DNA of 64,000 nt from Parvularcula sp. (GTDB lineage: Bacteria > Pseudomonadota > Alphaproteobacteria > Caulobacterales > Parvularculaceae). Numbering within the stretch: the stretch's first letter is position 1; every line of letters begins with the position of its first letter. Below the pieces are notes generated by a model. That model was not told where the DNA came from. It did not search any database and worked only from the letters and a program-made list of their open reading frames with translations. The stretch lies in the NCBI GenBank assembly GCA_002704915.1, contig PAIP01000062.1:62001-126000 (forward strand), written 5' to 3'. The position numbers and the translations under genes were made by a program. Below are positions 33,905 through 41,435 of this stretch, in pieces.

Positions 33905-36276
33905 GGCGCGCTCCCTTTTTTATGTTTCAAGTAATTTGCGGCAGCGATTGCCGCCTGACCGAGGGCGATCCCGCCATCATTCGCAGGAACCTCCCGGTGC
34001 GAGAGGACCTTATGACCGCGAGCCTCAAGACCGGTGTGAACCAATTCAAAAAGGGTCTTATTCTGGAAACAGCCACCACTGAGCGCAACGGCGTGATAGA
34101 CCCGCTCATCCCCCATCAGCCGATCGACCATCGCGATGATGACGCGCGCGAGGCCGCGATGGAAACGGGCTGCGATCACGCCAATCGGTGTTTCCAAAAT
34201 GAGATCGCCAAGCATGGCCCGCCAAACGGCGACCGGCTCCACATAAGGAAGTCCTTGCCCGCCCATAAGCGGGATGGAAAACGGATAAGCGAGGTCCTCA
34301 CCCTCTTCCATCGCCTTCGGGTCTATGGCGGCCTCCAGCAGCATGGCCGCATGGCCCTCATAGGATTGCTGGTCTCGCGCCAGTCCCAAAATGGCAGCAG
34401 CGGCATCAAACAGCCGCCCACAGGAACTCGCCAAAGGCGCGTTGACACCGGCGGCGATCATGGCGTCCAAGGTCTCACGCGGCTTGTCATTCAGATAACG
34501 GAACATCTCCAGCTCGCTGAAATTCATGGCGAACTCCGCCCAACCCATTTCCGCCATCAGATGAGCATAGGCGTTGCGCCAGGGTTCGCGCGCCGCCGCA
34601 TCGCCGCCCAAAAGCGGAACCGGCTTGAACGTCGCCAGGCGTTCAAATGAGGCATAGTCGCAAGCAAGGAACTCCCCGCCCCAAATCGTTGCGTCGGCGC
34701 CCCAGCCCGCGCCGTCAAGCGCCACGCCGAGAACTTTTCCGCCATCACCCGGCCAGGCGTTCTCCGCCAAACATGAGGCGATATGTGCGTGGTGGTGCTG
34801 AACTTCGATCAGCGGGCGATCGAGTTGTTTGGCAAGCTCCCGGCCAAGTTTTGAAGAGCGGTATTCCGGATGCTGATCAACCGCGATGATTTCAGGATCG
34901 TGCTCAAAGAGATTTTGATATAGGGAGAGGTTCCGAACCAGGTCGTCCGCCGTCGCGGGGTCGTCGAGATCGCCCATATGCTGACTCAGGATAGCACCGC
35001 CATCCTTGGTGATGCAGAACGCATTTTTGAGATCAGCGCCATAGGCGCGAATGTCGGGCGCGCCCTCCAATCCGGGCGGCAGGTCAATCGCCGCTGGCGC
35101 ATAGCCACGCGCGCGTCTGACAAGGCGCGGTTCGCCAAGGTCTATCCGAACGACGCTGTCATCAATGCGGTTGACAATGTCGCGGTCGGTCATGCAGGCG
35201 AAGTCAGCGACGGCGGTGAGTTTCTCCCGCGCCTCTTCATTTTTGAAACACTGCGGCTCGCCTGAAACGTTGCCGGACGTCATCACCACGGGACGCGTCA
35301 TGCGTTTCAGCATGAGGTGATGCAGGGGCGTATAGGGCAGCATGAAGCCAAGCCGATTCAAACCGGGCGCAACGGCCTCCGGCAACGGTGCATCTGCGCG
35401 CGTCTTAAGTAAGACAATCGGTGCGGCGGGGCCTTTAAGCGCCGCTTCGTCTTCAGGCGTCACATGCGCATAGGCGGAAATCGCCGCAATGTCGCGCGCC
35501 ATCAAGGCGAAGGCCTTGTCGCGGCGGCGTTTGCGGGCCCGCAGGCGTTCGACGCTTTCGGCATTCGTCGCGTCACACGCCAGATGAAATCCGCCAAGCC
35601 CTTTGATGGCGACGATCTTGCCGGACATCAACATGCCGCCGACCGCGTCCACATCGTCCATCATGGAAAAAGCTTCGCAATTGACGACCCCTTGCCCGAG
35701 CTTCTCGATCCAGGCGCGCGGTCCGCAGGCATGGCAGGCAACCGGTTGCGCGTGATAGCGCCGGTCGCCGGGGTCTTCGTACTCACCGCGACACACATGA
35801 CACAGATCGAACGCTTTCATGCTCGTCTTGGCGCGGTCATAGGGGGCGCTGTGAATGATCGAAAAACGCGGTCCGCAATTTGTACAATTGGCGAAGGGGT
35901 ACCGATAGCGATGATCAAATGGATCATTGATTTCGCGAAGGCAATCGGCGCACGTCGCCGCGTCTGGCGTCACGGCAACGCGCATGGCGCCGTCGCGCGT
36001 CTCGGCGATCTCAAAGCCATCGGGAGCCACCCCTCCAACACATTGACGTTCAAGCTGCTGGATACGTGCGAGCGGCGGCGCCTCGGTCTGCAGGCGTTCG
36101 ACGAAGGATGAAATCTTGTCGCCCCAGAGCCGGATGCGAACGCCTTCGGCGGTATTGCTGACATCGCCGGCAAGCCCAAGCTCCTTGGCCAGCCGCCAGA
36201 TCGTTGGACGAAAGCCGACCCCTTGCACCTGTCCGCGCACAACAATCAGCTCACCGCCGGGCTGAACCTCAGTCAT
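33895..36276 (-). CDS. hypF: HypF, carbamoyltransferase for hydrogenase maturation
   Basis: The 793-residue protein has an acylphosphatase domain (VRGQVQGVGFRPTIWRLA), two zinc-finger units (CADCLREINDPFDHRY... ANCTNCGP and CHVCRGEYEDPGDRRY... CHACGP), a YrdC-like domain (KIVAIKGLGGFHLACDA) and a Kae1-like carbamoyltransferase domain (VQHHHAHIASCLAENAW). It makes the cyanide precursor from carbamoyl phosphate and ATP and passes it to HypE. The start at 36276 is chosen because it overlaps the upstream stop as ATGA and has GGAGG 5 bases before it; a second ATG at 36288 lacks a site. Confidence 0.97.
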   Translation of the reverse strand: MTEVQPGGELIVVRGQVQGVGFRPTIWRLAKELGLAGDVSNTAEGVRIRLWGDKISSFVERLQTEAPPLARIQQLERQCVGGVAPDGFEIAETRDGAMRVAVTPDAATCADCLREINDPFDHRYRYPFANCTNCGPRFSIIHSAPYDRAKTSMKAFDLCHVCRGEYEDPGDRRYHAQPVACHACGPRAWIEKLGQGVVNCEAFSMMDDVDAVGGMLMSGKIVAIKGLGGFHLACDATNAESVERLRARKRRRDKAFALMARDIAAISAYAHVTPEDEAALKGPAAPIVLLKTRADAPLPEAVAPGLNRLGFMLPYTPLHHLMLKRMTRPVVMTSGNVSGEPQCFKNEEAREKLTAVADFACMTDRDIVNRIDDSVVRIDLGEPRLVRRARGYAPAAIDLPPGLEGAPDIRAYGADLKNAFCITKDGGAILSQHMGDLDDPATADDLVRNLSLYQNLFEHDPEIIAVDQHPEYRSSKLGRELAKQLDRPLIEVQHHHAHIASCLAENAWPGDGGKVLGVALDGAGWGADATIWGGEFLACDYASFERLATFKPVPLLGGDAAAREPWRNAYAHLMAEMGWAEFAMNFSELEMFRYLNDKPRETLDAMIAAGVNAPLASSCGRLFDAAAAILGLARDQQSYEGHAAMLLEAAIDPKAMEEGEDLAYPFSIPLMGGQGLPYVEPVAVWRAMLGDLILETPIGVIAARFHRGLARVIIAMVDRLMGDERVYHAVALSGGCFQNKTLFELVHTGLEARGHKVLSHREVPANDGGIALGQAAIAAANYLKHKKGSAPCA

Positions 36277-37448
36277 GCCATCCTCCATAGGAGGACACGG
36301 TTATTGCCGCTGTCAGCGATGATCGCCTCGCCGCCTGAACAGGCGATCCCATACGGCCAGCAAAGGGAATCGCGCGTGGCGACGCCCCAGCGGTTGTCAC
36401 CTTTCGACGCAAAGTCGGGCTGGCCGGTGAGTCTTATCGCTTTGGCGCCCGTTTCGCCGCTTTGCCAGCCAAGCAGCCGGGAGTTCGCCGTATCGGCCAC
36501 TAGCAGCGCCTCGTCTTCAACGGCGACGGCATAAGGCATGTTCAAGGCGACCGCGTTTGGGTAGTAAGATGCAAGATTGTGGTCGCAATCGGTGAAACCT
36601 GTCTGTCCGAGCACCGCATCGCAGGGCTGGCCGTTATGCGCCGGCAAGCTGCGCCAAAGCATGATGCGATTATTGCCGGCGTCGGAAACGGCAAGACCGC
36701 CGCGCCAAAGTGCGGCGCCATGCGGCCAACGCATGCCGGCGGCGCCAACTTCCTGGCCGGCATTTTCGTCACGGGAATTGAAGTCTGGTTGGCCAAGAAC
36801 AAGATCCGCCGGCTGGCCTGTTCTCTCCGGCGCATTCCAGATCAGGACACGCCGATTGCCCGTATCGCACACGACCAACCGGCCACCCACTTCTGAAACG
36901 CCGTAAGGCCAATGCAGGCTGGCGGCGCTTGGCGCATCCGATCCGTGATTGGCCTCTATCGATTGCTCGTTCAGTTGTCCGAGTATGATGTCCGCAGGCT
37001 GATTGCTTGACGCTGGTGTCTTTCGCCACAAAAGCACACGATGGTTCCAGGCATCGGCGACGGCAAGGCCGTCGCCCCAGGGCGACACACCGGTCGGCAC
37101 ATTCACAGTCGATGCGGAAGCGTGACCTTTCGCATTGCGTCCCTCGCTTGCGAAATCGGGCTGGCCGATAAGTAAGTCAGCCGGCTGATTATCGGCTTCC
37201 GGCCCACTCATCCAGCCGAGCATCCGGTGATGGCCGGTGTCGGCGACCCAGAGCGTTCCGTCGCGCAGGCGGGCGGCGCCGCGCGGACCGAAAAGGGTTG
37301 ATGCCGACGGAATGTTCGGTGCCACAAAGTCGCCCTCAGACCACCCCAGGACGATACGGGGACCATCGCGCGACAAGAGCGGCGGGCCAGAAACCGCCGT
37401 TCCAGCGGCTTTGATCGGTGTGAAGGAGGGGGCGGCGGAGACTTTCAT
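36273..37448 (-). CDS. NHL-repeat beta-propeller protein of the hydrogenase operon
   Basis: The 391-residue protein consists of about six NHL-like repeats, each with a 'WVADTGHHRMLGW' or 'VVCDTGNRRVLIWN' type core followed by 'GQPADLVLGQPDFNS'. It should fold as a beta-propeller. No signal peptide is seen, so it is probably cytosolic. NHL proteins of this type occur in clusters for group 2a-like hydrogenases, but their role is not established; a docking surface for the hydrogenase or its electron acceptor is possible. Coupled to hypF by ATGA. Confidence 0.85.
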   Translation of the reverse strand: MKVSAAPSFTPIKAAGTAVSGPPLLSRDGPRIVLGWSEGDFVAPNIPSASTLFGPRGAARLRDGTLWVADTGHHRMLGWMSGPEADNQPADLLIGQPDFASEGRNAKGHASASTVNVPTGVSPWGDGLAVADAWNHRVLLWRKTPASSNQPADIILGQLNEQSIEANHGSDAPSAASLHWPYGVSEVGGRLVVCDTGNRRVLIWNAPERTGQPADLVLGQPDFNSRDENAGQEVGAAGMRWPHGAALWRGGLAVSDAGNNRIMLWRSLPAHNGQPCDAVLGQTGFTDCDHNLASYYPNAVALNMPYAVAVEDEALLVADTANSRLLGWQSGETGAKAIRLTGQPDFASKGDNRWGVATRDSLCWPYGIACSGGEAIIADSGNNRVLLWRMA

Positions 37449-37452
37449 GCCG

Positions 37453-38313
37453 CTACCGCGTCAACCGGACTTCGATCTGTCCGTCTTTCACCCGCACCCC
37501 GTGGGGCTGTAATTGCACCTCAGGCGCGGTCAGGCATTCGCCGCTTTCGAGTGAGTATTGAAAACCGTGATAGGGGCAGGTGATGATGCGCTCGGCGATC
37601 TCGCCGCCATCCATCGCCATGCCCATATGGGCGCAGGCGTTTTTGAAGCAGGTGACCTTATCGGCGAGCCGCGTCAGCAGAACGGACTCACCATCGATTT
37701 CAACAATCTCGGTTTGACCATCGCCGATCGCTTCAAGCGCAAGTGCCTGCGTCCAGCCTTCCTTTTGGAAATTGGCGAAGGGTGATGCGTACTCAACGCC
37801 TTCACCGCCGCCGAGACCTTTTGCCTGCCGGATCTCAGTGATGTGTGGGAACTTGTCCTGAATGGCCTTCTTGACACCACCATAAAAGGTGAGCGCCGAA
37901 GCCGGACAGCCATCACACGCGCCCAGAAATTTCACGACCACGGCGGTGTCTTCCACCGAGACAAGCTCAACATCACCGCCATGGGAGGCAAGCGTTGGGC
38001 GGATGTCTTCAAGCGCCTGATCTATGCGTTCAAACAGGCTGGGTTTCAGAATGCCATGGCGCCGAAGCACGGCATAGACAACTTCATCGCCTGCCGCTTC
38101 CCGCAAGGCCGCAGACATGCCCGGCACGGACTGGAGTGAGCGGATCAGTCTGCGGAATGCGGCGGCGTTGAGCGCATCTATTGCTTCGCCGCGCGCATGA
38201 GCGGCATTCTTCTGATCAACCGGCCAATTTTCCGCAAGCGCTTCGAGCGCTGACAAATCCGACAGCAGCCCGTTCAGATCGCGCTCTTCAACCGTATGAT
38301 CGCTACCGTCCAT
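37453..38313 (-). CDS. NifU C-terminal domain-Rieske [2Fe-2S] fusion protein
   Basis: The 286-residue protein has a helical N-terminal third. A NifU-like scaffold domain follows (ALEDIRPTLASHGGDVELVSVE, CDGCPASALTFYGGVKKAI with its CxxC). The C-terminal Rieske ferredoxin domain carries KNACAHMGM (CxH) and TCPYHGFQYSLESGEC (CxxH) for a [2Fe-2S] cluster. No membrane segment. The operon position suggests a role in cluster delivery to, or electron transfer from, the hydrogenase. The start at 38313 lies 5 bp after the preceding gene's stop. Confidence 0.9.
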   Translation of the reverse strand: MDGSDHTVEERDLNGLLSDLSALEALAENWPVDQKNAAHARGEAIDALNAAAFRRLIRSLQSVPGMSAALREAAGDEVVYAVLRRHGILKPSLFERIDQALEDIRPTLASHGGDVELVSVEDTAVVVKFLGACDGCPASALTFYGGVKKAIQDKFPHITEIRQAKGLGGGEGVEYASPFANFQKEGWTQALALEAIGDGQTEIVEIDGESVLLTRLADKVTCFKNACAHMGMAMDGGEIAERIITCPYHGFQYSLESGECLTAPEVQLQPHGVRVKDGQIEVRLTR

Positions 38314-38317
38314 CGCC

Positions 38318-38542
38318 CTATCTGTATTTCAGGTCTTTGAAGAGATAGGGCTGGAGAAAGCCTGCAACGGCGCCGCCGACAATGGCGCCGACGAGGGGCG
38401 TTGTGAAATAGCCAACAACAACAGCCAGTAGCGCGCCGCATAAAGCTCCGATGAAGAATTGCCGGGCGACTTTGTCATAATCCTGAAACAGGCGCCCGGT
38501 CAGAAACAGCTTCATTGAATCCAGGATGACATCCAGCATCAC
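38318..38542 (-). CDS. Small membrane protein A of the hydrogenase operon
   Basis: The 74-residue protein has a polar N-terminus (DSMKLFLTGRLFQDYDKVAR) and two hydrophobic glycine-rich segments (FFIGALCGALLAVVVGYFTT and PLVGAIVGGAVAGFLQPYLF). It ends FKDLKYR. No family recognised. Glycine-zipper helices suggest oligomerisation in the membrane. It overlaps the next small membrane gene upstream by ATGA, so the pair is probably made in equal amounts, perhaps as a membrane dock for the soluble hydrogenase. Confidence 0.75.
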   Translation of the reverse strand: MMLDVILDSMKLFLTGRLFQDYDKVARQFFIGALCGALLAVVVGYFTTPLVGAIVGGAVAGFLQPYLFKDLKYR

Positions 38543-38739
38543 ACAGCTCCTTGAATGATGTTCAGAATAATAAGGCCAATGAGAGCCGCGGCCCCGCCGG
38601 ACAAGACCCCATATATGGCGCCCATGGCGCCGGCGACTTCGCGCCCAATTGCTTCTCCGCCAATTATAATGCCCGATACACTGCCCGCGATCAGCGCGGC
38701 TACGGCTCCGGCCACTAAAGCTAACAAGAATGGTGTCAT
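38539..38739 (-). CDS. Small membrane protein B of the hydrogenase operon
   Basis: The 66-residue protein is almost wholly hydrophobic: two helices, FLLALVAGAVAALIAGSVSG and IYGVLSGGAAALIGLIILNI, flank a short polar stretch (GGEAIGREVAG). Glycine and alanine rich, with glycine-zipper spacing. No family recognised. It is coupled to small membrane protein A. Confidence 0.72.
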   Translation of the reverse strand: MTPFLLALVAGAVAALIAGSVSGIIIGGEAIGREVAGAMGAIYGVLSGGAAALIGLIILNIIQGAV

Positions 38740-38763
38740 TTAGGTCTTTCCCTTCGTCGGTCT

Positions 38764-39753
38764 CTAATTGGGTAAGTCTCGAGCGCCATTCAGGTCCGCC
38801 TCCAGTTCCAGAATGGCGGCCGACACAATCTCGACTTTTTGTGCTTCACCAAAACCACGAAACATCTCGAGTGCCTCACGATAAAGCGCGAGGGCCGCGC
38901 CAAGATTTTCCTGATTGCCGGCTTCTGGCCTGGCCGGATTATCGGGAAGATTTGCCAGACAATTCGCCTTGTTCGCCAGAGTGTTGGCATACTCTGCCGG
39001 CGTGTCAGCGCGTGTGCGTACGCGCAACGCCTCGTCATAGGCTTCAATCGCGCGATAGCCGTTCTCGACCCGGTGACTTGACGACACATATTGCAACGCG
39101 TTGCCGAGATTATTCTGCAGCATCGCATATTCATTCGGATGATCGACCATTGTCACGACTTTGAGACCTTCCTCGAAGGCCTGAACAGCTAAAGCCTCGC
39201 GCATCTTCGATTTTTCATCCGTAAACGGAATTGAGAGGAAGGCTGTTGCGAGATTGTTTTGCAGGACCGCGAATTCCGCTGGATATTTTTTGGCGTCAAA
39301 TATTCTGAGCGATCTTTGATAAGCGCTGATGCTATCCTGGATTCGCGCGCGGTTTTCGGCAGCGAGATTTTGCAGGATGAGCCCATAATTCATTTCTGCT
39401 TCGGCGAGCTCGGCCGGCGTACCTAGCTCTCGCAGGACGCCAAGCGCGTCTTCGATTGTCGCGCGGGCGGCTTCGACAAAGGATGCGTCCTTTGCTGGCG
39501 TGATCATTTGCGCCGTCGCCATGCGGGCGAGAATGCGGGCCCGAAGCAAACCGGATTCAGCAGGGCAAAGATCGGCGCCTTGCCGATAGAGTGAGATCGC
39601 TTCGATCAGATCATCGACGGATTTTGGCTTTTGCTGCATGCCCATGGCGATTTCCATGAGCATCTCTGCCTTCTCAGCATTGCTCGCTTCCGCTTCGATA
39701 ACGGCGCGGCGTGCAGCTTCTGCATCTGTGTTGGCGCGGCTCGCCACCACCAT
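38764..39753 (-). CDS. Tetratricopeptide-repeat protein of the hydrogenase operon
   Basis: The 329-residue protein is built of helical pairs with TPR and kinesin-light-chain-like spacing, for example AISLYRQGADLCPAESGLL, EMNYGLILQNLAAENRARIQ, AVLQNNLATAFLSI, AMLQNNLGNALQYV and TLANKANCLANLPDNP. No signal peptide or catalytic motif. A protein-binding scaffold is likely, either in assembly of the large hydrogenase complex or in docking it to the membrane genes next door. About 90 bp of non-coding sequence separates it from the next gene upstream. Confidence 0.85.
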   Translation of the reverse strand: MVVASRANTDAEAARRAVIEAEASNAEKAEMLMEIAMGMQQKPKSVDDLIEAISLYRQGADLCPAESGLLRARILARMATAQMITPAKDASFVEAARATIEDALGVLRELGTPAELAEAEMNYGLILQNLAAENRARIQDSISAYQRSLRIFDAKKYPAEFAVLQNNLATAFLSIPFTDEKSKMREALAVQAFEEGLKVVTMVDHPNEYAMLQNNLGNALQYVSSSHRVENGYRAIEAYDEALRVRTRADTPAEYANTLANKANCLANLPDNPARPEAGNQENLGAALALYREALEMFRGFGEAQKVEIVSAAILELEADLNGARDLPN

Positions 39754-39845
39754 TCTGATCCTCCCATTTGCGTGGCGATCTGATCTCGCCCTTCGAATGA
39801 TAAGGAAGTTAGCGGAAGCAAAGAGAGCTGTCTACATAATATACG

Positions 39846-40166
39846 TTATGCAAACTTTGTTTGCATTTTTGGCAGTGTGCACACCAACGCACCGTGATCG
39901 GCCGACCAATGCGCCGCCAAATCGTCGGACTCCCAGTCCGCAAGGCCGTACTCGAGAAAGACATCCGGCGCTGACACTACACGGTCTCCCTTCGCATTGC
40001 GCATCTTCAGAAGATGACCTCCTGCGGTCATTTGCTGGACGGGAAGGACATGCAAAGCATCATTGCGGATGAGGACGATGACAGCGTCGAGCCCGCGAAA
40101 ATAAGTGTCACACGCTTCAGCAGACAGATAGATCGAGCCGCGCCGTATCGAGAGTCTGGCCGTCAT
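39846..40166 (-). CDS. Uncharacterised 106-residue protein of the hydrogenase operon
   Basis: Starts MTARLSIRRGSIYLSAEACD and continues FRGLDAVIVLIRNDALHVLPV, later RVVSAPDVFLEYGLADWESD. Predicted alpha/beta, soluble, no cofactor motif. No family recognised. Its start overlaps the stop of the maturation protease gene (ATGA), which supports its being real. The segment 'VIVLIRNDALHVLPVQQMTAGG' resembles a small beta-barrel or ligand-binding strand pair, but nothing more can be said. Confidence 0.72.
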   Translation of the reverse strand: MTARLSIRRGSIYLSAEACDTYFRGLDAVIVLIRNDALHVLPVQQMTAGGHLLKMRNAKGDRVVSAPDVFLEYGLADWESDDLAAHWSADHGALVCTLPKMQTKFA

Positions 40167-40648
40167 GCCCAGCTGCCCGCAATACCCGCATCGGCCAACA
40201 GGGCAATTTGATCGACAACCTTGCGCGCAGCGGCTTCCACTTCCGGGGTCAAGTCCAGGCCCAGATCCGTCTTCTTGGCCTCGATGAGAAACACCTTCAC
40301 GAATTTCGGAAATGCGTCACCGTAGATCTTCTTCCCGGCGTACAAGGCATGGTCCCAGCGAAAATCGTGCAGGTTAAGGCTTTGCGGCGGCTGCGCTTCC
40401 AGTATCTCGCCGGGAACCTCATAGATTGCGCCTGGCTCCGCCTCAGGCGCACGCGCATCGACAATGATGAGATGACTGGCGCCTTTTGCCTGGTACATAA
40501 CCCCCATCCCATCCGTACCGCCATCAAAAAGCTTGGTGTTCGAGGGGAGATCGAGCGTGCGGAGTAGAGCAATGATGCGCGGCCCAACGCCGTCATCGCT
40601 GCGGTTTGTGTTTCCGCATCCAATGACGGCGAGCTTTATATCCGCCAT
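40163..40648 (-). CDS. hupD: Hydrogenase maturation endopeptidase (HupD/HycI family)
   Basis: The 161-residue protein starts MADIKLAVIGCGNTNRSDDGVGP. The GxGNxxxxDDGxG motif carries the first metal-binding acid. LIIVDARAPEAEPG (second) and NLHDFRWDHALYAG (His) follow. It removes the C-terminal peptide of the large subunit after nickel insertion, here predicted to be the 16 residues following VCTVH. An in-frame ATG at 40663 is possible; 40648 gives the family start. Overlaps the upstream gene by 13 bp. Confidence 0.92.
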   Translation of the reverse strand: MADIKLAVIGCGNTNRSDDGVGPRIIALLRTLDLPSNTKLFDGGTDGMGVMYQAKGASHLIIVDARAPEAEPGAIYEVPGEILEAQPPQSLNLHDFRWDHALYAGKKIYGDAFPKFVKVFLIEAKKTDLGLDLTPEVEAAARKVVDQIALLADAGIAGSWA

Positions 40649-40968
40649 AGCCTGCAAGACCATTCCGGTTCGACAGGGAGCATTAATTCCGGAAGCTCAC
40701 AGAACTTGCGATGCACGAGATAATACATGCATGTCTCGCAGGGTTGCTCAATGTCATCGATTTCAATCGTATGATCCGTGAACCCACCAATGATGAGCTT
40801 TTTGTCGAGATCGCCAACCGCCTCTGCGCGCAGACGCCCGACAATCTCATTGACCATCTCGGATGTTTCGGCGCGCGGAAAGGCTTCCGTCTGCAAACCG
40901 CCAGCGAGCTTTTCAGCAATGGTTTTTCGAAGTGCATCATCTCCGGGCGTTGAGCCTGTCTGCGGCAT
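40636..40968 (-). CDS. Cys4 (HiPIP-like) protein 2, paralogue of the neighbouring gene
   Basis: The 110-residue protein has an acidic, helical N-terminal half and a C-terminal half with four Cys: PCETCMYYLVHRKFCELPEL, then EPEWSCRLWRI at the very end. The pattern Cx2Cx9Cx14Cx2W is close to that of high-potential iron-sulfur proteins (Cx2C...C...Cx2[FYW]), so it may hold a [4Fe-4S] cluster. A zinc site cannot be excluded. The start at 40968 is set by AGGAGG 5 bases upstream. It and the next gene upstream share the C-terminal half, so they arose by duplication. Confidence 0.8.
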   Translation of the reverse strand: MPQTGSTPGDDALRKTIAEKLAGGLQTEAFPRAETSEMVNEIVGRLRAEAVGDLDKKLIIGGFTDHTIEIDDIEQPCETCMYYLVHRKFCELPELMLPVEPEWSCRLWRI

Positions 40969-40977
40969 CCACACCTC

Positions 40978-41361
40978 CTAAATCCGCCACAGCCTGCACC
41001 ACCATTCCGGCTCGGCGGGCAAATCCAGTTCGGGCAAATCGCACCAACGCTTGTGGACGAGAAAATACATGCACTCCTGGCATCTCATCTCGTCTTCGCC
41101 GTGGGGCGAGAGTTTCCATCCACTGATGATCAGCTTTTGACGCAGATCGTTGACGTCGAGTTCTCGCAAATCGTCCAGCAGTTTGGAAAACTCGCGATCT
41201 GTTTCCGGGAAGGGTTCGAGCTGTGTCTTCAGACCCTCGGTAAACATGTCTTCGATCATACGCAGCAAAGTATCGTGATCGGCCTCAGCCGGCGTAACAC
41301 CATACCGGTCCTCAAACGAAACGCCGCCTCCCTGGTCTTCCTCTTGTGTATCCGTGCTCAT
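40978..41361 (-). CDS. Cys4 (HiPIP-like) protein 1 of the hydrogenase operon
   Basis: The 127-residue protein starts MSTDTQEEDQGGGVSFEDRY. After a charged helical part (LLRMIEDMFTEGLKTQLEPF) come RCQECMYFLVHKRWCDLPEL and a terminal EPEWWCRLWRI. Cys spacing and flanking residues are the same as in its downstream paralogue. Lying right after hupL, the pair are good candidates for electron carriers or a scaffold linking the hydrogenase small subunit to its acceptor. The start at 41361 is preferred over 41439, which would begin inside the end of hupL. Confidence 0.8.
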   Translation of the reverse strand: MSTDTQEEDQGGGVSFEDRYGVTPAEADHDTLLRMIEDMFTEGLKTQLEPFPETDREFSKLLDDLRELDVNDLRQKLIISGWKLSPHGEDEMRCQECMYFLVHKRWCDLPELDLPAEPEWWCRLWRI

Positions 41362-41435
41362 AGGGCGTCTTCCAATCTGGATCAGTGAGGGGAACAAACA
41401 TGCCCACCACTGGTCTCCGCTCGCGGAAAGGGGCA

